Shown piece after piece: positions 11,154 to 23,135 of a stretch of DNA of 34,186 nt (positions are counted from its first letter, which is position 1; each line of letters begins with the position of its first letter). Origin of the DNA: Phallusia fumigata (taxonomy: Eukaryota; Chordata; Ascidiacea; Phlebobranchia; Ascidiidae); NCBI GenBank assembly GCA_008931825.1, contig QXVZ01008187.1, forward strand, positions 1 through 34,186, in the 5' to 3' direction. The notes below the pieces were generated by a model. The model ran no database searches. It had not been told where the DNA came from and saw only the letters and a list, made by a program, of their open reading frames with translations. Made by a program: the position numbers and the translations under genes.

Positions 11154-14100
11154 ATGCATTGTGCTGCAGCTGGATTTTTTGCATTAGGTTGTATGGTTGT
11201 AGGAGCACATGGTAAGTGTGTAATTTCAACCCTGTCTATGTATAAAATCTAGTAACATTTTATACTTGTTTAGCTGTTTGCCTTTTAACACCACAAACAT
11301 CAGAGGTGCATGAAGATGCACCGAGCAATACCATAGTGAATTATGGAACATACGACACCAGTGATGTTGGTACTGGTTTTACATTGACACTTGATGCAAC
11401 ACTAGACACGTTTTTTTACTTGGATGGTGACGTTTTGAAAGTTAAACCTGGAGTAAGTATTTCAAGAACTGATGCAACTTCAGGAAACAACATTGTTGGA
11501 AAAATCATTTGCACTGAAAACGTGGCAACTGACCCCTTAACTTTGGTTGGTACTTTATCTTTATTCCAGAAAGTTTGACTTTTATTTTTGAATTTGTATG
11601 TGTTACAGAGCAATGTTCTCAGCATTCAGATAATCAAAATAAACAAATCTCCTCCAGTATTTAGTGAACCGAGCTACTCGTTTATTGTGGATGATGTAAG
11701 AAAAGTTTTTTTATTTTGTGTAATGTCAACTGCTTTTTTTAACTCAATACCAATTTATTTGTTTTTGTGCAGAATTATCCAATGAATGTTGACATTCCCT
11801 CAGCTCAGGTCTCTGCAACAGATGCTGATATCAGTACCAACCTAAACTATGCTATTGTTTCCCAGTCTCCAGAATGTGTATTTGGACTTGCTTCTTCAAG
11901 TTTACCCAATTTTTGTTTGATTGCTGCATTGGATTACAACAGGGAATCCAAATATTATGTCAATGTGTATGTCTGTAAACACACAGATTGATGATGTATT
12001 AACCAATCTAAGCAGTCCTGCAAAATTTTGCTTTTCTAACATTTTATAAGCATTCATTGTGGCCAACATCAAAGTATTTACTGGCAGTTTGTCAGTAATA
12101 AGTCAACTATGTGATTAATTTTGATTAAAAAGTCTTAAAATTTTAACCAATACTTTTCTCATAGCAAGTTATAACATTGGTGCATATTATTTTCAGGTCA
12201 GCCACATCAACAGGTGTTGACAATGTTGGAAATGAGTGGTTGCAAACATCTTATGCAGAGGTTACCTTTGATGTAGTGGACACAGATAACAATCCACCAG
12301 TGTTTTTGCCCTGTCCCTCTTACGGCTGTCCTCCACCACTCTATCAAGCAACAGTGGAAAATGGAAGCACAGAGGTTTTTACACTGTTAACTTCACTTTC
12401 TTGTAGTAAAAAGTGATGTTGAAGGGCATTTTGATATACTTGTATAGCCCTCCTGGTATAGAATGCTTTTCTTGCTTGTAAAAAGCAGAAAAATTCTAAC
12501 CAAAAATTTGTTTCATAGATAATATTCTTGGATTCCAATACAATTCAAGCTATTGATGGTGACACACAAATTGATGCAACAATTACATACCAGCTAACAT
12601 CAGGTAATGTAGCTACAAACACTGATTGACTTAAGGTGATGTTATTCGTGCGGTTGGTTTTATTTGTATAGTGGTGAAGTTTTAATTATAGATGACTAAA
12701 AAACACAAAGTTTTTTCTGTATATTTGTCAGGATACCCAAGTAGTTACACAGACTACTTTGAAATAAATCTTAACACAGCTAAAGTATCTTTGATAAAGC
12801 CCTATGATGCCAATATTGAAGTTTTTACATTGTTAATTGAAGCAAGTGAAGTTTCACTCCTTGGGCATTCTTCATTTGCCACTTTAACAGTAAGTAGGGT
12901 ACAAAATTTTGTTTTCAGCACTGAATAAAATAAAATTTTTTAAAATAGTTTTATGCCATAGCAAAGCCTTCTGCCAGTTGACAAACCACTTAAAATTATT
13001 AACAGCAGGTTATAAAAATTGCCCTGAATCTGTTTTTTTACTAAGTTGAACATGCTAATTTATGCATAGAATAACAACATTTGGTGCTTGGCGAAAAAAC
13101 ATTTCAAGTTTTGTCAATGCCTAAATATAATTTACTCATATATAACTTTCAGTTGTTCTTATTGTTTGTTCATGTTATGAATTAAAGAGGCAACAATAAA
13201 ATGTGGTTGCCTAAAGTAAACATACAGCACTGTGATGCACTAGGCTTACAGTAAGTTCACCAAACAAGGTGAAAGTGTTTTGTTTGCTCTATCCAAAGCG
13301 AAAGAATGTTTGCTTTCGATTGTGTGAACTTCGAAATCATTGTTGTTTGGTAAGCACTTGAACTGATGCATAGTAACTTTTATTGCAGGTTACAGCCACC
13401 CAAATAACTTGTTTTCCAATTGTGGGAACTGGTTCCCCACCTCAAGTAAGTGCTTACCCAACCCAGGAAACTGGTTACACAACTCAAGAAACTAGTTACA
13501 CAACTCAAGAAACTGGTTATACAACTCAAGAAACTAGTTACACAACTCAAGAAACTAGTTACACAACTCAAGAAACTGGTTATACAACTCAAGAAACCGG
13601 TACTCTTCCACAAGAAACTGGTTTCTTCACTTCAGCAACTGGTTGTCCACCTCTAGAAATAAATTATGGTAATTTGTGTTGAGTTTATTTTGTTTGATAA
13701 AAGAAGCAAAAAACACACTTGCCAAAAAACAATCAATTGGTTAATAAAGGCTAAATGCACTGCAGGAAAACTCTCATTAATATGTGTTTTATAACATAAT
13801 GTGTGTCACAATAAAGGGTGAGTTTGGTACATTAGAAAATTTTGACTGGGGTAAGGTGAACATGTTTAGTGTACATTTAATGATCTATGTTCATAAATAG
13901 GATTTTTAGAAACTGGTAACATAACGATTTTCGCAAAACTCAAAGCAAAGTTATAAAATTTTTCATTCAAGCATAATGCCAAACAAGTAGACTTTCCAAC
14001 CATTAACCGACACTAATGTTAAAGGAGCACTTTGCTTGCAGTGTCTAGAAACATGTGATTTTGCATGATTTGTTTTTCAGGTTATCCAGTCTCTGTTGTT

Positions 14101-14962
14101 TATGGAATTATTGGAGGTTGGCTTGCCAGCCTTATAATTTTTGTTGTGATTAGCTGGTATCTTATTGCAAGACCACACTTAAACCAAGAAAAAGCAATGA
14201 ATAACTCCCATATGTCTTTGGTGAGCAGTTATTTGATGTCTGTGTTTTATAAATCTGAGATTTTTCGAATTTATGCATTTGTTGAACAAGGTTTATCATA
14301 TTATTTTATTGATTAAAAATTAAATCAGACTTACAACATTCCCTAATCCCTTCTTTTTGTATGTTGTTTTAACCTTTTAATGATGAGACAAACTCATGCC
14401 TGACTAAAATTAAAAAAAAAACAATCTGCTACTAATCCCATTGTCTCATACCTTTTTGCTTTAATTTGTACCATAAACAATGTACACGTAAATATTTTAT
14501 GTTTAATAAAAAATGGTCTCCATTTATTTGTATGAAGCAGGTATATTGTTGTCTCGAAATCTAACAAGGCTAATTTTTTTTTTCGGGTTATCCAGGAAAA
14601 AAAAGCTAAAGATACCAGACATAATGTGGTATGGCCACAAAGCAACACGACACTGGAACAGCAAAATGGTTTGAAGTTACTACATTTACCTTAAACAATA
14701 CCTAATATACAGGGACTTTACGCTGACATAATCAGACTTGTTTTGTTCAAATAATAAAGTCCATTACGTACAAACTGTCTGAATAATATACAAAATCACT
14801 GAATGGCCAAATTTATTCCCATGTTCAACTTATTGAAGCATAATTTTGATGTTTAAAACACTTATGGATATTGCTCAAACTATTAACTTGCATAATACAG
14901 GTGTTGAAAAAACTATCAATGAGAACGAACCTGGTCTTTCTGATGACATCGTTCATAGGTAA
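11154..14962 (+). CDS. Gene C: cadherin-like membrane protein with expanded Thr-rich stalk and Tyr-free tail
   Basis: Exons: 11154-11211 (signal peptide MHCAAAGFFALGCMVVGAHA), 11274-11545, 11609-11695, 11773-11966, 12197-12374, 12519-12603, 12732-12889, 13389-13668 (stalk), 14081-14220 (TM), 14596-14668 and 14901 to the TAA at 14960-14962. All join in frame to 528 residues. Three EC repeats match gene B closely (VSATDAD, ALDYNRESKYY, DTDNNPPVF, IQAIDGD). The stalk contains eight 7-residue Q-E-T units, five more than B. The TM helix has YGIIGGWLA. The tail of about 65 residues (ending SDDIVHR) has no tyrosine: where B's decayed exon and the E-F relic read IYEN, C reads INEN. The terminal codon uses a former phase-2 donor (CATAG/GTAAG) read through to TAA; I found no downstream homolog of the YQN exon in A, D and E. 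It is the only family member wholly inside the window without an obvious inactivating change. The alternative is that the last exon was missed. Confidence 0.8.
13464..13631 (+). repeat. Coding minisatellite: 21-bp unit, 8 copies, in the gene C stalk
   Basis: Eight consecutive 21-bp units starting CAGGAAACT or CAAGAAAC: six encode QET(G/S)YTT (13464-13589), one QETGTLP (13590-13610) and one QETGFFT (13611-13631). Gene B has only one YTT unit plus the two variants, so its stalk exon is exactly 105 bp (5 units) shorter. Because the unit is a multiple of three, copy-number change preserves frame. Units alternate between GGT and AGT (Gly/Ser) and between TAC and TAT, suggesting stepwise duplication. 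Many Thr residues imply an O-glycosylated, mucin-like spacer. Confidence 0.9.
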
Positions 14963-16659
14963 GATGATTATACAATGAGTTATTAGTACTTTAAAATAGT
15001 CACAGAATGGGTTGTATCAAACTGTCTTTCTGACTTGTTAAATCGAACTCAGCGATTAAAAATTCGAAAATATGTCAATATTATTAAAAAACATATTGCT
15101 TTCCAACTAATATATTTCTTGATACTGATCTTTAAACATTTGAAAAGCAGTACCAAATAAAGTCTGGCAAGTAATGTAATTAGTTATCTTGGCTATCAAT
15201 TTAATCTTAAAGCTACAAAATACAAACACACCAGCCACAGACAATATTAAAAAGAAATTTTTTTATTACCATCGAACCTGATGCATTAAACATGTGCATC
15301 ATTCTTAATTCAGTCATGAACAAGATGCGAGCAAACAACTTGTTCAAGATGAAGTGACTTGCTGACCACATCATCAAACCAGCTTTTTGAGGACCAAGTT
15401 TTGTTTGTGTTGTTTTAAATAAGCACCTAAATAATTGTAGGTTGGGGTAATCTTAATATAAATAACATGGCAACATGACAAATAAATCCCACTCAATTGC
15501 TATTTCAATGGAAAACTCTGAATAAAAATTTGATAATTTTGTTCAAAAATGTAACAAATGGTTGCAGTTTTATTTAATTTATTTCTTTCACTAATAGTTT
15601 AATTTAACATTTTTAATTTTTTTAGTTCATTTCTAAGCTTTAGTGTCATACCACCTCTTTAGCATTATATATTTCTTTTCAAAAGTAAATTTTATTTTTT
15701 GTAAATTTTAGCATCATGTTTTTGTTTTATAACTTTTTTTTATCTAATTTATTCCTTTTTTATCTAATTTGTATTATTAGCTTGATTTAATTGGTGTTGC
15801 ACCATATCTTAAGCTTTGCATACCTGGAGCTACCATAAAAAAGCTTCTTGCTGACCTTGTTTTAAATGTATTAAAATAGTAATGATGATGTGCTTTGGTT
15901 TTACTTGGTGGCAATAAGCATTACTATTTAGTGCTCAATGAAAGACTTAGTAATTGATAGTTTCCTAATTAGTACATTGGGATTTTATAAATTTCACAAA
16001 AAGGTTACATGCATTATACTAGCCTTTGGGTATTTACATGCAATAATGTCAGGACAGGAAAAGACTAGCTAAATAGTGAGACTTACTTATTTACAACCCA
16101 CTCTGCAATGGACTGGTGTTGGAGGAGGGGGGAGGTTAAAATGCTTAAATACCACTCTAATTACTGTTTAAGAAACATTAACCACTGTTGATAAATTAAT
16201 TTACCAAAAATGGTTGTCTTTTGTTGGTGATCATGTAATAGCAAATTACATTTTACATTTTTCAGGATATTTTAATATGCCCTACACTATTTTGTCACAA
16301 CAAAATACAACATTTACCTCACTGGCTTTTGTTAAACTTTTAATAAATTGTGTTGGACTTGGGTTTCAAGATAACTAAAAAAGTCTTAAATGCGTCATGG
16401 AGCAAAAATTACAAACACCCAAGACTCTTACTGTGATTAGGGTATGACTGTGGTTTCTATATTACTTGCCTCAATTCATTAGGCCAAGATATGTGTTTTG
16501 TAGGTGAGGACTTTCGTGCCATACGTTAAGTAAGTACTCAAAACTTGATTTCCTTGTAAATGATACATAGGTTTATGGTAATAAATTGCAGTTATCTGCT
16601 GTATTCCTATGGACTTTACATTATGTGTTTCACAAAAGCCATCACCTGTCATGCCTGGA
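14963..16659. other. Gene C 3' flank and C-D intergenic region
   Basis: No coding exon is seen. An AATAAA at 15156-15161 is a candidate poly(A) signal for gene C. The later part matches the flank after gene D (for example TTGTAAATTTTAGCAT near 15700 and 23340), again showing that intergenic DNA was copied with the genes. Confidence 0.5.
15156..15161 (+). terminator. Candidate poly(A) signal of gene C (AATAAA)
   Basis: AATAAA lies about 195 bp after the proposed gene C stop. It supports the read-through terminal exon model, but AATAAA is common in AT-rich DNA. Confidence 0.35.
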
Positions 16660-16785
16660 CACTAGTGGGCCTGAAGGGCTTTTACTGATTTACCTGCATC
16701 TCCCTGCATGGTCTATCATATTCATTGCAGGTTAGGAAGATCAAGATGTTGCTGTGGCAGTTCTGATGGCAATTAGGGTGGCAAA
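16660..16785 (+). promoter_or_regulatory. Promoter-like block of gene D
   Basis: CACTAGTGGGCCTGAAGGGC, then TGCATCTCCCTGCATGG, TCTATCATA (a weakened TATA-like site), TTCATTGCAGGTTAGG, and GTTGCTGTGGCAGTTCTG. A few bases between the TATA-like site and TTCATTG are missing compared with C and F. It sits about 105-230 bp before the ATG. Confidence 0.45.
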
Positions 16786-16871
16786 CCAAGTTTTCGTTTT
16801 TTATCGGGTTGCTTAGTAGACCATTCCTTTTTCTTTTGTTACCAGGAGAACTTCACAAAAGCATACAAGCA

Positions 16872-16889
16872 ATGAAAAATTAAATGTAA
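16872..16889 (+). promoter_or_regulatory. Upstream ORFs before gene D
   Basis: ATG AAA AAT TAA at 16872-16883 is followed by a bare start-stop ATG TAA at 16884-16889, which ends one base before the main ATG at 16891. This is the gene D form of the uORF seen in C, E and F. Confidence 0.4.
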
Positions 16890-17579
16890 AATGCATTGTG
16901 CCACTGCTGCAGTTTTTTCATTAGGTTGTATGGTTGTAGGAGCTCATGGTAAGTGTGTAATTTTTGCCCCTTTTGTGCATAAAAGCTGGTATTGTTTTAT
17001 ATTTGTTCAGCTGTTTGCATTTTGACACCACAAATATCAGAGGTGCACGAAGATGCACTAGCCAATACGGAAGTAAAATATGGAATATACGACACTAGTG
17101 GTATTGGTACAGCTTTTATATTGACTCTTGATGCAACACTAGACACGTTTTTCTACTTGGATGGTGTAACTTTGAGAGTCAAATTTGGAGTAAGTATTTC
17201 AAGAAATGATGCGACATCTGGAAACAACATTTTTGGAAAAATAACTTACACAGAAATTGGTACTGACCCCATGGTTTTGGTGGGTACTTTTTCAATGTTC
17301 ACAAAAGTTTGCGTTTCATATTGAACTTTGCATATTTAACAGAGCAATGATCTCAGCATTAATAGAATTAAAATAAACAAATCTGATCCTGTGTTTAGTG
17401 AATCAAGCTACTCATTTATTGTGGATGATGTAAGAAAAGTTTTTTGTTTTATGTAATGTCAACTGCTTTATTTATATCAATACCAATTTATTTGTTTTTG
17501 TGCAGAATTATCCAATGAATGTTGACATTCCCTCAGCTCAGGTATTTGCAACAGATGCTGATATCATTTCCAACACTTT

Positions 17580-19409
17580 CTTCCTTAAGTTTGCCTAATT
17601 TTGTTGCTGTATTTGGTTACAACAGGGAATCTAAATGTTATGTCAATGTGTATGTTTGTAACCACACAGATTGATGGTGGATTAACCTACCAAACCAGTT
17701 CTACACAATTTTATTTTTTCAACATTTTCAAATCATTCATTATGGGCAATATTAAACTTTTTACTGGAACTTTGTCAGTAAATAAGCCAACTATGTGATC
17801 AATTGTGATTAAAATGTCTTAAAATTTTAACCAATACATTTTTAAAAGTTTCTTGATTTCTTGCATTTTTATAAACTTCAACTGAACTTTAATCAACATT
17901 GTGGGCTTTTATAATATCAAGGTTAACAATATATCTGTCAGGGTATAACATGCCACCAATTTTATATTCACAACAAGTTATTACATTGGTGCATATTATT
18001 TTCAGGTCAGCCACATCAACTGGTGTTGATAACATGGGAAATAAGTTGTTGCAAACATCTTAATGGGGATGGGTAACCATTGATGTAGTGGACACAGATA
18101 ACAATCCACCAGTTTTTTGCCCTGTCCTTCAACTAACTGCCCTCCACCACTCTATCAAGCAACAGTGGAAAATGGAAGCACAGAGGTTTATGCGCTATTA
18201 AGCTTTTCTTCTTTGTAGTAAAATTGAGATTGATTGTTTGGGACTTACTCATGAACTCGACCAAACTCTCAAGTAAATTATAATTTTGGTTGTACATAAA
18301 CATGTAGTTACTGCTTGTGCAAATTAAAAGTTAGACAAATAACAACAAAATATGGTTACTAAATGTGAAGCCAGTCAACACAGTCTGCTTACAATAAATT
18401 TGCCAACTGAAGTAGAAGTGTTTTGTTTGTTCTATTCAAACTGGTTTGCTCTGGGTTTGTAAAACTCTTTTGTCATAATAATTTCATGCCACTGCTTAGT
18501 TTGTGTATTATGGTTATTTACCAGAAGTGGACATATATTATTTTTACTCTGTCTCTTTTTAGTCCCTTTAACTTTTCATTCAAAATGGTTGACATGTATC
18601 TTAAAAAATGTGTTGTCAACCATTCGTGGAGCATATTAGTCATCATATACAGCTTGAAATAAAACTTACAATGGCTTTTTTCTGGGGTTGATGCAATATT
18701 GTATTACTGTAACTTGGTAAAAAGACAGCACATAAGAATCAGAAAACGAAAAATAGTCAAGGCACTATATTGCAGAAACACAACATATCTTGCATTGGGT
18801 TTCTGGAAGCGCAGCAACTGGAACACAACCTAACAGACAAAACAACCAAATTCAGAGTTGGTAAAGTTGACAATTTACCAATTGGTCTTGAACATACTTT
18901 TAGTGTATAGTACTGCCCTGTGATAGGACTTGTGCTTACAGCCTCTGACTAAAGCACATATGAAAAAAGTATGCCAAGTACAAAGTGGTGGGATATGTGC
19001 TAACTTAAAAACCAGTGTGGATGTATAAAATATAATAATGCTGCAGCTGCATTTTAATAAGTGTTGCATCACTGAAGATTTAGTTGTATTTTAACTGGTC
19101 GCAAAACTTCTGGATGAAAAAATGTAATCAATGACTGCCTACATAACGATATGGCAAATGTCATTGTGGCAAGTCAAGCCTTGCTACCCTCCTACAAGCA
19201 ATAAATTAATTTCTTTATTTAAAGCCCTTCAATGTGTATTTCAGCCTAATTTACCAGGGTTTACCAAGTGTATTCCCTTTTCCCAAAAAAATTTACCTGT
19301 TGAGTTTTTGTTCACTTGCCATGAATGTCAGAGATAAATGGATCCTACATATTTTTTTCTAGGCCCACCATTTGTTGGCACCAAAATTCAGTGCTTACTA
19401 CCTGTATAG
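17580..19409 (+). repeat. Copy 1 of a large direct duplication within gene D
   Basis: From CTTCCTTAAG to CTGTATAG this segment matches 19411-22334 nearly base for base, except that it lacks roughly 410 bp corresponding to 20090-20500, roughly 590 bp corresponding to 20694-21285 (stalk and TM exons), and smaller pieces. It therefore carries the EC2-3 exon and intron sequence but no TM. Confidence 0.8.
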
Positions 19410-19410
19410 N
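19410..19410. other. Single ambiguous base (N) at a duplication junction
   Basis: The only N in the window lies exactly where copy 1 of the gene D duplication ends and copy 2 begins. This looks like a contig join rather than a random miscall. Confidence 0.9.
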
Positions 19411-22334
19411 CTTCCTTAAGTTTGCCTAATTTTGTTGCTGCATTTGGTTACAACAGGGAATCTAAATATTATGTCAATGTGTATGTTTGTAACCACACAG
19501 ATTGATGGTGGACTAACCTACCAAACCAGTTCTACACAATTTTATTTTTTCAACATTTTCAAATCATTCATTATGGGCAATATTAAACTTTTTACTGGAA
19601 CATTGTCAATAAATAAGCCAACTATGTGATCAATTATGATTAAAATGTCTTAAAATTTTAACCAATACATTTTTAAAAGTTTCTTGATTTGTTGCATTTT
19701 TATAAACTCCAACTTATTCAACATTGTGGGCTTCAATAATATCAAGGTTTACAATATATCTGTCAGGGTATAACATGCCACCAATTTTATATTCTCACAA
19801 CAAGTTATAACATTGGTGCATATTATTTTCAGCTCAGCCACATCAACTGGTGTTGATAACATAGGAAATAAGTTGTTGCAAACATCTTATGGGGTGTAAC
19901 ATTTGATGTAGTGGACACAGATAACAATCCACCTGTGTTTTTACCCTGTGGTTCAACTAACTGTCCTCCACCACTCTATCAAGCAACAGTGGAAAATGGA
20001 AGCACAGAGGTTTATGCGCTATTAAGCTTTTCTTCTTTGTAGTAAAATTGAGATTGATTGTTTGGGGCTTATTCATGAACTTATCAACTCTTGTGGCACA
20101 CTTCACTTGCTTGCAGAAAATATTGCCAATAATCTTATTTTATGGTTAATGTTTTTGGTTTCCAATACAATTTAAGATATACATGGTAACACACAAATGT
20201 TTTTACATGGTTGATTGAAGCAAGTAAAGTTTTAGTCCTTGGGCTCTCTTTATTTGCCACTTTGACAGTAAGTTATTTGGGCAAAATTTAAGTTATTCAG
20301 TAACAAATTTTTTGCTGATAATACAAAGCCATATTGATGTATTCTGCCAATAGACAAACTTCTAAAATCTATAAGCAGCAGATTATAAAAGTTAGAAGAT
20401 GTAACCGGTCCATCACTGAGCTGAATATGCTGGTTTGTGCAAAGCATAGCAACATATGATGCATAGCACTTAACAGAGAGCTTTTTCGACCAATCTCTCA
20501 AGTAAATGATCAGTTTACTTGTTCATAAACATGTAGTTACTGCTTGCAAATTAAAAGTTAGACAAACAACAAGAAAATATGGTTACAAAATGTGAATCCA
20601 GTCAACACAGTCTGCTTGCAATAAATTTACCAACTGAAGTAAAAGTGTTTTATTTTCTCTATTCGAATTAGTTTGCTCTGGGGTTGTAAAACTTACAAAA
20701 TTAATGTTTTATGGTGTCGTTGTACTGATGCATCCTAACTTTCTTTGCAGGTTACAGCTGTGAAATAACTTGTTTTCAAATTCAGGGAACTGGCTTTTCA
20801 CCTCAAGCAAGTGCTTACCCAACACAAGTTACTGATTCTCTGCCACAGGAAACTGGTTTCTCTACTTCAACAGTTAGATGGCCACCTCTGAAAACAAATT
20901 GTGGTAATAATGTGTCCTCTTTCTACTGCTTGTACCAAAAAAAAGTCAAATAGTTTTACTGCTTGCATGCACAACATGTTTATGTTTTATAAGAGTTTAT
21001 GAAGTTAACATGCATATTTGGTGAAATGGGACTGTTCTAATAGAAAAAGTGGTAGTTAAAGTAGGTCATGGTTAGTCACTAGATTGTTGTACATGAGATG
21101 CATATTTTGATTATCCTAGGCTATCCTGACTCTGTTGTGTACGGAATTATTGGTGGTTGGATTGCTTGTCTTTTAATATTTTGGCAGTATCATGGTATCT
21201 AACTTAGAAACTTTGGCAGAAACTATCAAAATCTACATCCAATAATGAAGTTCACAGGACATCGGTTGTTTTGTTGGACAGTTTTTTTTGTCATGATAAT
21301 TTCATGCCACTGCTTAGTTTGTGTATTATAGTTATTTACCAGAAGTGGACATATATTATATTTACTCTGTCTCTTTTTTGTCCCTTTAACTTTTCATTTA
21401 AAATGGTTGACATGTATCTTAAAAAATGTGTTGTCAACCATTCGTGGAGCATATTGATTGTAAATCCTTTGGGTAAATTGACTAAAATTGTGACAACTAA
21501 AACATGGCACAAGTCATCATATACAGCTTGAAATAAAACTTACAATGACTTTTTTCTGGGGTTGATGCAATATGGTATTACTGTAACTTGGTAATATGTT
21601 AGCCATTTTGAAATTGAAAATATGTTGAACTACGATGATCAGGTCCCAAGCAACACAGCACATAAGAATCAGAAAATGAAAAAAGGCACTATATTGCAGA
21701 AAACACAACATATCTTGCATTGGGTTTCTGGAAGTGCAGCAACTGAAACACAACCTAACAGACAAAACAACCAAATTCAGAGTTGGTAAAGTTGACAATT
21801 TACCAATTGGCCTTAAACATACCTTTAGTATATAGTACTGCCCTGTGATAGGAATTGTGCTTACAGCCTCTGACTAAAGCACACATGAAAAAAGTATGCC
21901 AAGTACAAAGTGGTGGGATATGTGCTAACTTAAAAACTAGTGTGGGTGTAGAAAATATAATAACGCTGCAGTTGCATTTTAGTAAGTGTTGCATCACTGA
22001 AGATTTAGTTGGATTTTAACTGGTCGCAAAACTTTTGGATGAAAAAATGTAATCAATGACTGCCTACATAGCGATATGGCAAATGTCATTGTGGCAAGTC
22101 AAGCCTTGCTACCCTCCTATAAGCAATAAATTAATTTCTTTATTTAAAGCCCTTCAATGTGTATTTCAGCCTAATTTGCCAGGGTTTACCAAGTGTATTC
22201 CCTTTTCCCAAAAAAATTTACCTGTTGAGTTTTTGTTCACTTGCCATGAATGTCAGAGATAAATGGATCCTACATTTTTTTTTCTAGGCCCACCATTTGG
22301 GGGCACCAAAATTCAGTGCTTATTACCTGTATAG
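19411..22334 (+). repeat. Copy 2 of the large direct duplication within gene D
   Basis: It starts with the same CTTCCTTAAGTTTGCC found at 17580 and runs to CTGTATAG at 22334. It includes the stalk and TM exons missing from copy 1. It may be the other haplotype of the same locus placed in tandem by the assembler, or a true recent duplication. Confidence 0.75.
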
Positions 22335-23135
22335 AGTTGGTTCTGCCACTAATTTGGCACTATTTTTTAAATTTGTTTGTGGCCTTTATAAATTGCATTT
22401 GATGTAAACAATAAGGGAACCATCAAAAGCTGTTGATTGCCGAAAAGACATGTCACACAAAAGTTTGTAAAACATGTAAAAAAAATGTTCTAACTATCAG
22501 GCCATTGAAATGGTGTGACCTGGGCCAAAGTCCAGATGATTTAATTTCAATGTAGCATATTTATTTTTCTTGATTTCTGTCTTATTTTTTTGCTTTACAG
22601 ACATTGCTGATACACACAAAGTATACCAAGATATTGTTAGTGAACCAATATATGAAGATGAACCTTCGCCTCTGGTTTTTATCATTAGAGTATTATTGAG
22701 TGAGATGCCTAAATATTATTATTGAGTGTTTTTAGGTAACTTGTTAATTCACGATGTGAAGGAAAGTAAGGAAAACATTTTTTGTAGTACCTGTTGGTAC
22801 ATTCCAACTTACTTTTCTTGGGGTTTTTTGTTTTTAGCAAAAATGTTTCAAAAAAGTCAAATTTAGAAAACACAAAACTCATTTCATGCAAGCATAATAT
22901 GACAAAAATACTGTAGTTTTATACAACAAAAGATACCCTAAATTGTTTTATTTTGTATTATAGCTTTCTGCATCAGGTTGCCTAATTATCATTTTGCATT
23001 TAAAATTTACCTGTTAAGATTTACATTACTGCAACAAAAGAATGTTTTATATTTGCAGTCATGCCCAAGAAATGCATGAACGACCAGTAAAAGTAGTTAT
23101 GACTGAAAGACCATTGTACCAGAATACACCCCTGA

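Noticed and set aside
13464..13631. Possible CRISPR array
   Set aside because: The 21-bp units are contiguous without spacers, lie in a coding exon and sit in an animal-type genome.
13380..13682. Long open frames in three frames, including the minus strand, over the gene C stalk
   Set aside because: A 21-bp tandem repeat (a multiple of three) without stops in a frame stays open along its length. Only the frame that continues the EC3 and TM exons matches paralogs.
18875..19337. Open frames repeated near 18875-19337 and 21800-22262
   Set aside because: They recur because the DNA is duplicated. They fall in introns of gene D, with a similar broken counterpart in an intron of gene E, and resemble no known protein.
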